A DNA stretch of 64,000 bases from QWOP01 sp003669605 (GCA_947481985.1 CANKIK010000001.1:62001-126000); one strand, 5' to 3'; positions 17,894 to 28,299 are shown, counted from the first letter of the stretch. Translations and numbers: made by a program. The notes: generated by a model not told the origin, from the letters alone.

Positions 17894-18904
17894 GTGTTCG
17901 TTGACCGCGTCCATATTGAGGTTGCGGCCGGAGACGGAGGGCGCGGGAGCGCCAGTTTCCGGAGGGAGAAGTACATCCCGCGCGGTGGCCCCGACGGTGG
18001 TGACGGTGGCCATGGCGGCAGCGTGATCCTCCGCGCTCAGCCGGGGGTCGATTCGCTTTCCGCGCTGGCCCATCGCCAGCAATGGCGCGCCGAGTCGGGG
18101 CTGTCCGGTGGGCCCGCCAACTGTAAGGGGCGTTCGGCCGAGGATCTTGTGCTGCTTGTGCCCCCCGGAACGATCGTTCTCGATCGGAATTCTGGCTTGG
18201 TGCTTCGCGATCTGGCGGCGCCGGGAGACCACATCATCGCCGCCCAGGGAGGCGCCGGAGGTTTTGGAAACATCCATTTCAAGACGTCCACCAACAGGGC
18301 CCCCCGGGAGACGACACTCGGAGGCAAGGGGGAGGTCCGCCGCCTCTTGCTGGAACTGAAGGTGATCGCCGACGTGGGGTTGGTGGGGAAGCCGAACGCC
18401 GGCAAAAGCACGCTCCTGTCGCGTCTCTCCCGCGCCCGCCCCGAGATCGCCGACTACGCCTTCACCACCAAAACCCCGATGCTGGGGATGGTGGCGGTGT
18501 CGCGGGACCGGAGTTTCGTCCTTGCCGACCTGCCGGGGCTGATTGAAGGGGCCCATTCCGGGCACGGGCTCGGTCATGAGTTTCTCCGTCATGTTGAGCG
18601 GGCTGGGATCATCGTCCATGTCGTCGAACCGCAGCCTATGGACGGCAGTGATCCGCTGGTCAATTACCGGGCGATCCGCGAGGAGTTGGTGCTCTACGAT
18701 CCGCGTCTCGGCGAGCGACCGGAGATCGTTGCTTTGAGCAAGTGCGAGCTACCCGGTGCCGCAGAAGTCCGGGAGTCACTCGAGACGGCAATCGGCCGTG
18801 CCGTGATCGCCTTCAGTGCAGTCACGGGGGAGGGGATGAATCAGTTGTTGGCCGCGGTGGTGCGGGAGATGGACCGGCCACGTGAGTCTCTCTCAGCCCC
18901 CTGA
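17894..18904 (+). CDS. obg: GTPase Obg/CgtA
   Basis: A 336-aa ribosome-associated GTPase acting in late 50S assembly and stress response. Residues 1-155 form the glycine-rich Obg fold (GDGGRGSASFRREKY, GGDGGHGGSV). The G domain has G1 GKPNAGKST near 161-169, the G2/switch region DYAFTTKTPMLG, G3 DLPGLIEGA and G4-like SKCE in place of the more usual NKxD. It ends soon after the G domain, so the C-terminal OCT domain of some homologues is absent. The start is GTG at 17894. The stop overlaps the possible earlier start of coaX, and the two genes are probably coupled. Confidence 0.95.
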   Translation: MFVDRVHIEVAAGDGGRGSASFRREKYIPRGGPDGGDGGHGGSVILRAQPGVDSLSALAHRQQWRAESGLSGGPANCKGRSAEDLVLLVPPGTIVLDRNSGLVLRDLAAPGDHIIAAQGGAGGFGNIHFKTSTNRAPRETTLGGKGEVRRLLLELKVIADVGLVGKPNAGKSTLLSRLSRARPEIADYAFTTKTPMLGMVAVSRDRSFVLADLPGLIEGAHSGHGLGHEFLRHVERAGIIVHVVEPQPMDGSDPLVNYRAIREELVLYDPRLGERPEIVALSKCELPGAAEVRESLETAIGRAVIAFSAVTGEGMNQLLAAVVREMDRPRESLSAP

Positions 18905-18923
18905 CTCCGCCGAGGAGCGTGCC

Positions 18924-19760
18924 ATGCCCCGCCCGTCGATCTGCCTCGGCGACACGGTCCTCTTGGCCGATGTTGGAAACAGTCGCATCAAGCTGGCGGT
19001 GGTCGAGGATCATGGATTTTCCATGGCCGGCGGAGCCCGTCGGCTGCCGACAGTCGGGCAGAGAAGGGACATCGATTCCCGTGGCCTGCGCACGGCTCAA
19101 CTGCGGGACTGGCTTCGCACTGCCGCGCCGTCCGCGGCGGTGATTCTCGTCGCCAGCGTCCATGACGCTGCTGCCGGTGTCCTGGAGATGGCGTTGGCGG
19201 AGGAATCGGCGACCGGCCACCGCCCGCTGCGCCAACGCCGTGTCGGGCACCACGACCTGCCGCTGATGATCGACCTTGCCGAGCCGCACAGGGTGGGCAT
19301 CGACAGGTTAGCGGCTGCCACGGCAGCGGCGTTGATCAAGCCGGCGGGGCAGGGCGCGATCGTCGTTGATTGCGGGACGGCTGCCACGGTCGACATGCTC
19401 TCTGCCGACGGCAGATTTCTCGGCGGTGCCATCCTCCCCGGGCCCACGCTGATGGCACGGGCACTGGCGGAGGGCACGAGCAAACTGCCGGAGGTGAAGG
19501 CCCTCGAGCACGCGGACCCCCCGGCGATGCCCGGCCGGAATACGCAGGAGGCGATCGCCGCCGGGATCGGCTGGGGGATCCGCGGGGCGATCGGCAGGCT
19601 TGTCGCAGCGGCGCGACAGTCGCTCGGCGAAGGCACCCCCGTGATTCTCACCGGCGGCTGGAGGGCGGCGGTTCGAGATGCCGTCCCCGGGGCGATCGAG
19701 ATGCCCGATCTGGTGCTCGCCGGTATCGCCATGGCTGCCGAACGGGCGTGCGGGCGTTGA
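18924..19760 (+). CDS. coaX: Type III pantothenate kinase CoaX
   Basis: Phosphorylates pantothenate in the first committed step of coenzyme A synthesis. This 278-aa protein has the ASKHA-fold signatures of the type III enzyme: phosphate-1 motif DVGNSRIK near residues 16-23, the GIDRLAAATAAA segment, and VVDCGTAATVD near 146-156. ATG at 18924 is preferred because GAGGAG lies eight bases upstream; a GTG at 18882 overlapping obg would add 14 non-conserved residues. The order obg-coaX-rsfS groups housekeeping genes for growth. Confidence 0.92.
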   Translation: MPRPSICLGDTVLLADVGNSRIKLAVVEDHGFSMAGGARRLPTVGQRRDIDSRGLRTAQLRDWLRTAAPSAAVILVASVHDAAAGVLEMALAEESATGHRPLRQRRVGHHDLPLMIDLAEPHRVGIDRLAAATAAALIKPAGQGAIVVDCGTAATVDMLSADGRFLGGAILPGPTLMARALAEGTSKLPEVKALEHADPPAMPGRNTQEAIAAGIGWGIRGAIGRLVAAARQSLGEGTPVILTGGWRAAVRDAVPGAIEMPDLVLAGIAMAAERACGR

Positions 19761-19768
19761 ACGGATGC

Positions 19769-19821
19769 CGGCCCAATGCCGCTCAAGCCCAGTCGGTCGA
19801 TTGGGGGAGGTGATTGGGCCG
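19769..19821 (+). repeat. Inverted repeat upstream of rsfS
   Basis: CGGCCCAAT at 19769-19777 is exactly complementary to ATTGGGCCG at 19813-19821, with 35 bases between. The repeat begins eight bases after the coaX stop and ends 80 bases before rsfS. It could form a long-range stem in the coaX-rsfS transcript. No T-run follows. Confidence 0.35.
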
Positions 19822-19901
19822 CCGTCGGAATTGCGGGTAGACTGCGTCACCGACGCCCCGCACACATTTTTCCGCCGCGTTTGCCGGTGAGAGTTCCCCC
19901 C

Positions 19902-20306
19902 ATGCCGACAGCTTCCCGCGATGCCGACTCCGATTCACCCCTTGCTCCAGCGCTTGAGAGGGCATTGGCCGCGGCGAAGGTTGCCGAGGAGAGCCGCGGC
20001 ACCGACATCCGCGTTCTCGACCTCCGAGCGGTGACCCCGGTCTTCGACTACTTCGTGGTAGTGACTGGCGCGAGCCGCCGTCAGATCCACGCCATGGCCG
20101 ATGAGATCCAGGCGGTCATGAAGAAGGAATGGCACGACCGGAAACGCGGTGCCGAGGGGTACGAGGAAGGGCGCTGGATCATCCTCGACTACGGTGATGT
20201 CGTCGTGCAATTGTTCGACGCAGAGGCCCGACAATATTGGGACCTCGAGCACCTCTGGAGTGAGGCCCGCCATGTGCCGCTCCCTACTGCCGGAGCGGCG
20301 ACGTGA
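19902..20306 (+). CDS. rsfS: Ribosomal silencing factor RsfS
   Basis: Binds L14 on free 50S subunits and blocks joining to 30S when nutrients fall. The 134-aa protein has the family core: DIRVLDLRAVTPVFDYFVV near residues 35-53, TGASRRQIHAMADEI, and the C-terminal WIILDYGDVVVQLFD followed by YWDLEHLW. ATG at 19902 is used; an upstream GTG frame covers the inverted repeat and is unlikely. Its TGA overlaps the ATG of argS (TGATG), so both are translationally coupled. Confidence 0.95.
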   Translation: MPTASRDADSDSPLAPALERALAAAKVAEESRGTDIRVLDLRAVTPVFDYFVVVTGASRRQIHAMADEIQAVMKKEWHDRKRGAEGYEEGRWIILDYGDVVVQLFDAEARQYWDLEHLWSEARHVPLPTAGAAT

Positions 20307-22147
20307 TGGCGACGCCGGGCGAAGGGGAGGCGGCTCCGGGGACATTCCGTGACCGGTTGAGGCGTTGTTTTTCGCACGCGCTTTGCGGCCTTGCCGACGA
20401 CGGTGTGGTGGCGATCCCACGCGAGGATCTGTCGACTCTGATCGATCAGGTGCGGGAGACGGCCGACGCCAAGTTTGGCGACTACTCCGGCACGATGGCG
20501 ATGGGGCTGGCTAAAAAGGCCGGCAGGAAGCCGCGTGAACTGGCCGTGGAGATCATCACCCGGCTTGCCAGGAGTCCTGAATTCGCTGCCATTTTTGAGC
20601 CGCCGGGCGATCCGGTTGGCCCTGGGTTCATCAATGTCACCGTCCGGGCGGATGCCCTCTCCGCCGCGGTTTTGGCCGCCTGCCGCGACGCCCGATTCGG
20701 CGTGCCAATCGTTGCCGATCCGGAGACGGTCGTCATCGATTTCAGTTCGCCGAACGTCGCCAAACCGATGCACGTCGGACACATTCGCTCCACCGTGATC
20801 GGCGATGCGTTGGCGAGGATCCTCGCCTTTCGAGGCCACCGCACCATCACCGACAACCATCTCGGCGACTGGGGTACGCAGTTCGGCATGATTCTCTGGG
20901 GATGGAAGCGATTCGGTGACGAGGCGGCCTTTGCCACGGATCCGACGGCCGAACTGGGACGGATCTACCGGACGGTGCGGAAACTGACTGACGGCAAGCC
21001 CGACGAACTCTCCGCCGACTTGGGGCTGGCCGACTTGGCCGCGAAATACCCCGACGCGGGCCGCGAGGTGCTCCTCGAGACCGCGAGACTCCACGAGGGA
21101 GATGCCGAGAACAAGGCTCTCTGGGAGCGGTTCATGCCGGCATGCCTCGCTGACATCGAAAAGATCTACCGGCGACTCGACGTCACGTTCGACCATCGGC
21201 TCGGCGAGAGTTTCTTCCACCCGTTCCTGGCGTTCGTCGTCGAGGATCTCCAACAGAAGGGACTGGCTCGGGAGAGCCGTGGCGCCATCGGCGTGTTTCT
21301 CGATGGCGACGACAAGCCCCCGTTCCTCGTCCGCAAGGCTGACGGTGCATTTCTCTATGCCACCACCGATCTGGCGACGATCCAGTGGCGGCTGGCGCAC
21401 TGGAAGCCGGACCGGATCCTGTACGTCGTCGACCACCGCCAGGGGCAGCACTTCGATCAACTCTTCCAAACCGCCCGCCGCTGGGGCTTGGGAGACGTCG
21501 ACCTCGTCCATGTGGCGTTTGGTACTGTGCTTGGGGACGACGGCAGGCCGTTTAAGACTCGGGCCGGCGACACGGTTGGGCTGGAGTCGCTGCTCGATGA
21601 GGGAGTGGAGCGGGCGCTGGCTGTGGTGGCCACCGATGATGCGATGGCAACCGACGAACGGCAGCGGGTTGCCACAACGGTCGGCATCGGCGCCATCAAG
21701 TACGCCGATCTCAGCCAGAATCGGACCACGGACTACGTTTTCAGCTTCGACAAGATGCTCCAGCTCACCGGCAACACCGCCGCCTACATGCAGTACGCGG
21801 TAGCCCGCGTGGAGGGAGTGCTGGAGAAGGGGGGGATCGACCGCGAAACACTGCGACGATCAGCCACAGAGATCCTTCTCGCCGATCCTAAAGAACGCGC
21901 GCTGGCCCTCGAGATCATGCGATTCGGGGAGGTGCTCGAGGATGTCGAGGCTGACTACCGGCCCAATCTGCTGACCGCTTGGCTGTTCGACCTCGCTGCC
22001 TGCTATTCGTCCTTCTACGATGCCCTCCCGATCCTGAAGGCATCCGAGCCCGAGCGAGCCAGTCGGCTTGCCCTCTGCGACCTGACTGGCCGCGTGCTCC
22101 GTCAGGGGCTCGAACTGCTCGGCATCGGCACCGTCCGCAAGATGTGA
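20306..22147 (+). CDS. argS: Arginyl-tRNA synthetase
   Basis: A class Ia aminoacyl-tRNA synthetase of 613 aa. The N-terminal additional domain (about 1-110) is followed by the HIGH-type motif in SPNVAKPMHVGHIRST (HVGH), the DNHLGDWGTQFGMI segment typical of ArgS, and the KMSK-equivalent region GRPFKTRAGDTVGLESLL. The C-terminal anticodon-binding domain contains YMQYAVARVEGVL and LYDLAACYSSFYD-like helices. ATG at 20306 overlaps the rsfS stop; GTG at 20303 is an in-frame alternative one codon earlier. fusA-like EF-G follows after 31 bases. Confidence 0.96.
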   Translation: MATPGEGEAAPGTFRDRLRRCFSHALCGLADDGVVAIPREDLSTLIDQVRETADAKFGDYSGTMAMGLAKKAGRKPRELAVEIITRLARSPEFAAIFEPPGDPVGPGFINVTVRADALSAAVLAACRDARFGVPIVADPETVVIDFSSPNVAKPMHVGHIRSTVIGDALARILAFRGHRTITDNHLGDWGTQFGMILWGWKRFGDEAAFATDPTAELGRIYRTVRKLTDGKPDELSADLGLADLAAKYPDAGREVLLETARLHEGDAENKALWERFMPACLADIEKIYRRLDVTFDHRLGESFFHPFLAFVVEDLQQKGLARESRGAIGVFLDGDDKPPFLVRKADGAFLYATTDLATIQWRLAHWKPDRILYVVDHRQGQHFDQLFQTARRWGLGDVDLVHVAFGTVLGDDGRPFKTRAGDTVGLESLLDEGVERALAVVATDDAMATDERQRVATTVGIGAIKYADLSQNRTTDYVFSFDKMLQLTGNTAAYMQYAVARVEGVLEKGGIDRETLRRSATEILLADPKERALALEIMRFGEVLEDVEADYRPNLLTAWLFDLAACYSSFYDALPILKASEPERASRLALCDLTGRVLRQGLELLGIGTVRKM

Positions 22148-22178
22148 CTGCCGCCGCCGCTCCCCGAGGAGTCTTCCC

Positions 22179-24278
<2,100 letters not shown>

Positions 24279-24406
24279 CATCCGTCTCGATTGGCCGTCA
24301 CGGCGGAAAGCCCCGCTCGGGGCCGGCAGCGTGCTTCTCTTGAAGTCGAGGAGGGGGAACGCGGTGGCGAAGCCTCGAGCGTTCAAGCCGTTCGGGATCA
24401 AGAATG

Positions 24407-24430
24407 CTCTCGGCGAGTTGCCGCCGAGAG
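24407..24430. terminator. Perfect hairpin between convergent genes
   Basis: CTCTCGGCG at 24407-24415 pairs perfectly with CGCCGAGAG at 24422-24430 around the loop AGTTGC. It lies in the 209-base gap between the convergent EF-G2 and SDR genes. There is no T-run on either strand, so it is at best a Rho-assisted or bidirectional stop. A reading frame through the gap shows no recognisable protein. Confidence 0.4.
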
Positions 24431-24487
24431 AAGAGCACCAACGCATCGACCCGGCGCAAGACCGGGAAGCCGATCGCCGGCCAGGGA

Positions 24488-25303
24488 TCATGCCGGCTTC
24501 GGCTTGGGGAGGGCTCGGGTTGAGCCGGTGGTGATGCCACCGTCGACGAGGAGGGTCTGGCCGGTGACATAGGCGCTGGCATCGGAGGCGAGAAACACGA
24601 CCGCTCCGTCGAGGTCTTCGGCCTTTCCGGGCCGCTTGAGTGGGATCCTCTCCGTGAGGTATTCGATCCACTCCTGGTCACGGTACATGACGTCGTTCTG
24701 CGCAGTACGGAACCAGCCTGGAGCGAGGCAGTTGACGGTGATGCCGTGAGGGCCGAGATCGTCGGCGAGGCTCATCGTCATCTGCTTCACGCCGCCGCGG
24801 CTGGCTGAATACGGGGTCAGACCCGCATAGCCAAAGACGCTTGTCACGCTGCCGATGTTGATGATTCGCCCCTGCTTCCGTGGAATCATGTGGCGGGCCA
24901 TCGCTTGGGCCATGAAAAATGTGCCGCGGAGATTGGTGTCGAGGACGGTGTTCCAGTCGTCCCAGGTGATCTCGACTGCGGGCTTGCGGATGTTGCAACC
25001 GGCATTGTTGAGGAGGATGTCGATGGCGCCTCCGGTAGCGATCGCGGCCGCGGCGCACTCCCGGATGCTTGACTCACTCCGCAGGTCGAGGGGCAGGGGA
25101 AAGACCCGGTGTCCGTGGGATTCGAGGCTCCGGCGTGGCTCGACCAGGTCGTCAACTTTTCGGGAGGTGATCACCAGATCGGCCCCGGCCCGCGCCAATG
25201 CACCGGCCATCTGCAGGCCGAGTCCGCGGCTCGCGCCGGTGACGAGGGCCGTCCGTCCGGTCAGATCAAAGAGGGCGGGTCCAGTGGGTGAGGTGCGGCT
25301 CAT
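24488..25303 (-). CDS. SDR-family oxidoreductase with Arg in place of the catalytic Lys
   Basis: A 271-aa short-chain dehydrogenase, closest in style to gluconate 5-dehydrogenase and FabG-type enzymes. The cofactor motif TGASRGLG is at 22-29, NNAG at 99-102, catalytic Ser152 in NIGS and Tyr165 in YSASR. The YxxxK motif is YSASR, so the catalytic Lys is Arg169 (codon CGC). The C-terminal SDASAYVTGQTLLVDGG is classical. It lies 32 bases downstream of the alcohol dehydrogenase and is probably co-transcribed, suggesting a sugar or polyol oxidation pair. Substrate unknown. Confidence 0.85.
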   Translation of the reverse strand: MSRTSPTGPALFDLTGRTALVTGASRGLGLQMAGALARAGADLVITSRKVDDLVEPRRSLESHGHRVFPLPLDLRSESSIRECAAAAIATGGAIDILLNNAGCNIRKPAVEITWDDWNTVLDTNLRGTFFMAQAMARHMIPRKQGRIINIGSVTSVFGYAGLTPYSASRGGVKQMTMSLADDLGPHGITVNCLAPGWFRTAQNDVMYRDQEWIEYLTERIPLKRPGKAEDLDGAVVFLASDASAYVTGQTLLVDGGITTGSTRALPKPKPA

Positions 25304-25335
25304 GGCCTGCTCCGGGGGCTGTCGGACTTTTTAAA

Positions 25336-26379
25336 TCAGGGCTTGAGGACGACTTTGACCAACCCCTGTTCTCGGTCATGGAGTCGGTGAAACCAATCGA
25401 CACCCTCGCTGAGTGGTGCCACTTTACTGACGAAGCAGGAGAGGTCGACCCGCCCTTCCGCGACCAGTCGGATTGCCTCTGGATAACTGCCGGCTGACGA
25501 GCATGAGCCCTGGAGTCGCAATTGTCGGGTGACCACCAACTGCAGGGGCATCTCGATCAGCTGCGAGACATTGCCAACCAGCACCACGGTACCGCCCCGA
25601 GTGGCAGCCTCGATGGCTGTCCTGACCGGTGCGCTGGCCCCCACCGCCTCAAAGACCACATCGGCCCCGTCGGTATCGGGGGTGGAAGTGCCCCATTTGG
25701 CGGCCTGAGCCCCGGCGTCGTCGCCAGCGAGAAACGTCTCGGTGGCCCCCAACGACCGAGCTTGCGACAGCCGCCCCTCATCGAGATCGACAGCCGCGAT
25801 CCGGGGAACACCGTAGGCACGCAGCGACGCCACGCAGGCCAGTCCAATCGGACCAGCACCGACCACCACCGCGGAGCGCGTTGTGGGGCCGACATCGGCC
25901 AGATGGACGGCGTGGAGGGCGATCGTCAGTGGCTCGAGTAGGGCCGCGGCCACAAAGTCGAGTTGATCAGGAATGGGATAGACGATCCGCCGCGGAACCA
26001 CCACAAACTCAGCGAAGCAGCCATGGCGACGGTATTGCCCGCAGGAGACCCCAAGGACTTGGCGAGATGAGCAGAGATTCTCTCTCCCAGCACGGCAGTG
26101 GTCGCAGGACCCGCAAAACGCAGTGGAATCGAGGGCAACACGGGTCCCGATCGGCAGATCGACCACCCCACCACCGACCGATTCAACGATGCCGGCAGCC
26201 TCGTGGCCCATCACCAAAGGGGGAATTCGCCTCCCCGTCGAACCGTTCAATCCGTGCACATCACTCCCACAGATCCCGCAGGCTGCGACGCGAATCCGGA
26301 CCTCTCCTGGGCCGGGGAGAGGGGCCTCCATGTCGGTAAATTCAAGCACACTCGGCGCGGTAAGGAGAAGAACCTTCAT
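25336..26379 (-). CDS. Zinc-dependent alcohol/polyol dehydrogenase (MDR family)
   Basis: A 347-aa medium-chain dehydrogenase resembling sorbitol, threonine and butanediol dehydrogenases. Catalytic zinc ligands are Cys37 (CGICGSD), His59 and Glu60 (GHE). The structural zinc site is Cys89, Cys92, Cys95 and Cys103. The nucleotide-binding motif VVGAGPIGLA is near 172-181, followed by an Asp (AVDLDEG) that favours NAD. The start is ATG at 26379. It is the first gene of a two-gene operon with the SDR protein and is transcribed away from the ribosomal cluster. Confidence 0.88.
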   Translation of the reverse strand: MKVLLLTAPSVLEFTDMEAPLPGPGEVRIRVAACGICGSDVHGLNGSTGRRIPPLVMGHEAAGIVESVGGGVVDLPIGTRVALDSTAFCGSCDHCRAGRENLCSSRQVLGVSCGQYRRHGCFAEFVVVPRRIVYPIPDQLDFVAAALLEPLTIALHAVHLADVGPTTRSAVVVGAGPIGLACVASLRAYGVPRIAAVDLDEGRLSQARSLGATETFLAGDDAGAQAAKWGTSTPDTDGADVVFEAVGASAPVRTAIEAATRGGTVVLVGNVSQLIEMPLQLVVTRQLRLQGSCSSAGSYPEAIRLVAEGRVDLSCFVSKVAPLSEGVDWFHRLHDREQGLVKVVLKP

Positions 26380-26630
26380 AGGGCGTGTGATCCGTCATTC
26401 AGAGGGAAAGCAACTGCGACATACCGCTAAAATACGCGATGAGAGAGAGAAGCCAAGCGACTCCCCCCAGAAGCCGCAGTCATCGCAGGCGACTGTCAGC
26501 GTCAAAAAAACCATTTCAAACGGCTCCCTGGGGAAACGTGCAGGACGGGAGAGAAGACGGTCGATGAGGGGCAAAGCCAGCGACAAAGGGGCTCAAATCT
26601 GCAAAGAAGTGGCTTCGGCAGGCGAGCATG

Positions 26631-26659
26631 TTGACACCGTTGGGGGTCCGCCATACATT
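26631..26659 (+). promoter_or_regulatory. Sigma-70-type promoter for the rpsJ ribosomal cluster
   Basis: A perfect -35 box TTGACA (26631-26636) is separated by 17 bases from TACATT (26654-26659), which matches four of six -10 positions. Transcription should start near 26666, giving a leader of about 317 nt before the rpsJ GTG. The same pair (TTGACA, 18 bases, TACATT) lies before the glutathione peroxidase gene at 56826. Confidence 0.6.
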
Positions 26660-26687
26660 TGCCGCTTCGATCCCTCGAACGACGCCC

Positions 26688-26704
26688 GCGGCCCCGCAGG
26701 CCGC
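26688..26704 (+). promoter_or_regulatory. Leader hairpin 1 upstream of rpsJ
   Basis: GCGGCC (26688-26693) pairs with GGCCGC (26699-26704) around the loop CCGCA, about 22 nt into the predicted leader. It is short but entirely G-C. Its role is unknown. Confidence 0.35.
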
Positions 26705-26904
26705 AGGAGGCAGTCGCGATCAGCCCTTCTCGGGGCTTTTCGTCGCCCCCGCCGGCTTGCCAGGCATGTTGATTGCCAGGAAAAGTCTTGGTGGGAGCGT
26801 TGCGGGCAAGGATCGAACGAATCAGAATGCCGTCGGTTATCTTTAGTGTGGAGTAGGGAATCAGGCCAGTGTCTCTGGCTGTAGGTGATCGCAAGCGACA
26901 AGTT

Positions 26905-26924
26905 CTGTCGGCACCAACCGGCAG
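26905..26924 (+). promoter_or_regulatory. Leader hairpin 2 upstream of rpsJ
   Basis: CTGTCGG (26905-26911) and CCGGCAG (26918-26924) form a 7-bp stem with one G-U pair and the loop CACCAA, 58 bases before the rpsJ start. It could take part in autoregulation by a ribosomal protein, as L4 does on the S10 leader of E. coli, but no similarity to that leader was seen. Confidence 0.35.
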
Positions 26925-26982
26925 GCTGTAAAAGCGGCAGAATTCAAGTCACTAGTTCGGAACGAAGTCAGGGGAGTGAGTC

Positions 26983-27309
26983 GTGGCAGGTCCAGCGCAG
27001 GAAATCATTCGCATCCGCATGGAAGCGTACGATCACAGCGTGCTCGATCAGAGCGCCGCAGAGATCGTCGACACTGCCAAGCGAACAAATTCTGAAGTTC
27101 ACGGTCCGATTCCGCTGCCGACACGGATCGAGCGGTACACCGTTCTCTCTAGTCCGCATGTCGACAAAAAAGCCCGTCAGCAGTACGAGATCAGGACGCA
27201 TAAGCGCGTCATTGATATCGTTCAGGCAACGGCAAAGACCATCGAAGCGCTCAATAAATTGAGCCTTCCTGCTGGCGTGGATATCAAAATCAAGGCTTCG
27301 TCGCGGTAG
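26983..27309 (+). CDS. rpsJ: 30S ribosomal protein S10
   Basis: A 108-aa S10 with the core RIRMEAYDHSVLDQSAAEIVDTAKRT (shown in parts) and the PLPTRIERYTVLSSPHVDKKARQQYE-type loop that also binds NusB in transcription antitermination. The start is GTG at 26983, preceded by the purine run GGGGAGTGAG. In many bacteria S10 is the last or near-last gene of str or the first of the S10 operon. Here it clearly leads, with its own promoter and leader and no tuf or fusA upstream. The next gene is 198 bases away. Confidence 0.97.
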   Translation: MAGPAQEIIRIRMEAYDHSVLDQSAAEIVDTAKRTNSEVHGPIPLPTRIERYTVLSSPHVDKKARQQYEIRTHKRVIDIVQATAKTIEALNKLSLPAGVDIKIKASSR

Positions 27310-27457
27310 TTTTATTCGGTTCTGGTTCGGTTTCCTACACTTTCAGGAGCGTCCGTTAAAGCATGCTTGGAAGGCGTTGTGGGTAAGGCTCGGGCATTGC
27401 CCGGGTGCTCCTGCAGCCAGCGACTTCGAGCGTGATTCAGAAACCTCCCTTGGTTGT

Positions 27458-27475
27458 GTCTGCCGCTTGGCGGAC
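27458..27475 (+). promoter_or_regulatory. Hairpin in the rpsJ-rplC spacer
   Basis: GTCTGCC (27458-27464) and GGCGGAC (27469-27475) form a 7-bp stem with one G-U pair and the tetraloop GCTT, 32 bases before the rplC ATG. A second short stem (CGGGC/GCCCG) occurs earlier in the spacer. Both may be parts of an mRNA structure controlling L3 translation. Confidence 0.3.
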
Positions 27476-27507
27476 TTGGCTGTGGGGGAGTTTCGGCGAC
27501 GTACAAC

Positions 27508-28299
27508 ATGGCTGCTCATCGACGATTCGGCCGAGCCAGCAAGGCTGACGGCCCTGCCCGTAAGGGTCTTCTTGGACGCAAAGTCGGCATGACGCAGGTG
27601 TTCGATGCTGACGGCACGGCTGTGCCTGTCACGGTGATCGAAGCCGGGCCTTGCAAGGTGCTTTGTCTGCGGACGCTCGACCGCGACGGCTATGCTGCCG
27701 TCCAGTTGGGCTTTCTCGATAAGCCCAGGCGGCTTGCGAGTCGGTCAATCCGAGGCCAGGTTGCGAGCCTGGAAAGCAAGCGTAGCAAGCGACGTGCTGA
27801 GGCGGGCGTTGCCCTCCTTGCCAAGCCAAATTGCGAACCCAAGCGGTTTGTTCGCGAGTTTCGCGGCGTTACCGAAGGTGTTGACGTCGGTCAGGATCTC
27901 ACCGTCGAGGTCTTCGAGGGTGTAGCCCGTGTCGATGTGACGGGGACGACCAAGGGGCGCGGTACTGCTGGTGTCATGAAGCGACATGGCTTCAAGGGTC
28001 AGCGGGCCACGCACGGCGTCAAAAAGGTGCACCGTCACCAGGGTGGCACTGGGATGAATACTTCGCCCGCGCGTGTCTTCAAGGGCAAGCGCATGGCTGG
28101 GCGGTTTGGTAATGAACGTTCCACGATGCGGAATCTCAAGGTGGTTCGGGTCGACAAAGAGCACAACCTGCTCCTCGTCCGTGGTGCCGTACCGGGTCCC
28201 AATGGCTGTATGGTGGTGGTGCAGCAAACCAACTTGCTCAAGAAGGTCGCCGGCCCAGGGGCCCCGGCCGTTTCCAAGAAGAAGGCGGGTGCTCGGTGA
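27508..28299 (+). CDS. rplC: 50S ribosomal protein L3
   Basis: A 263-aa L3, somewhat longer than the usual 205-220. The conserved GLLGRKVGMTQVF is at about 23-35 and the FKGQRATHG...HRHQGGTG loop, which reaches toward the peptidyl transferase centre, is intact. The extra length is an N-terminal basic stretch (MAAHRRFGRASKADGPARK) and a Lys/Ala C-terminus. ATG at 27508 is preferred over an upstream GTG frame (27454) whose residues are not ribosomal. Its TGA overlaps the rplD GTG by four bases. Confidence 0.96.
   Translation: MAAHRRFGRASKADGPARKGLLGRKVGMTQVFDADGTAVPVTVIEAGPCKVLCLRTLDRDGYAAVQLGFLDKPRRLASRSIRGQVASLESKRSKRRAEAGVALLAKPNCEPKRFVREFRGVTEGVDVGQDLTVEVFEGVARVDVTGTTKGRGTAGVMKRHGFKGQRATHGVKKVHRHQGGTGMNTSPARVFKGKRMAGRFGNERSTMRNLKVVRVDKEHNLLLVRGAVPGPNGCMVVVQQTNLLKKVAGPGAPAVSKKKAGAR

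Larger units (their letters stand above)
26380..26982 (+). other. 603-base gap holding the promoter and leader of the ribosomal cluster
   Basis: No convincing gene lies between the divergent alcohol dehydrogenase and rpsJ. The right-hand part holds a sigma-70-type promoter (26631-26659) and a predicted leader of about 317 nt with at least two hairpins. The left-hand part should hold the promoter of the dehydrogenase operon, but I could not pick one. A minus-strand frame at 26395-26586 has two CxxC pairs but only a TTG start and was not accepted. Confidence 0.6.

Noticed and set aside
18882..18923. Earlier GTG start for coaX overlapping obg
   Set aside because: It would add 14 non-conserved residues; the ATG at 18924 has a GAGGAG ribosome binding site at the correct distance.
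20189..21511. 440-codon minus-strand open frame opposite rsfS and argS
   Set aside because: It is antisense to two well-conserved genes, and its sequence has no family features.
24331..24534. 67-codon frame in the gap after the EF-G2 gene
   Set aside because: It runs through the hairpin and into the convergent SDR gene, and shows no recognisable protein.
26395..26586. 63-codon minus-strand frame with two CxxC pairs upstream of the alcohol dehydrogenase
   Set aside because: It has only a TTG start, no ribosome binding site, and lies over the likely promoter region. The Cys pairs alone are not enough.
26811..26830. GGATCGAAC stretch resembling the complement of a tRNA T-loop
   Set aside because: The flanking bases cannot form a T-stem or acceptor stem on either strand, so it is not a tRNA.
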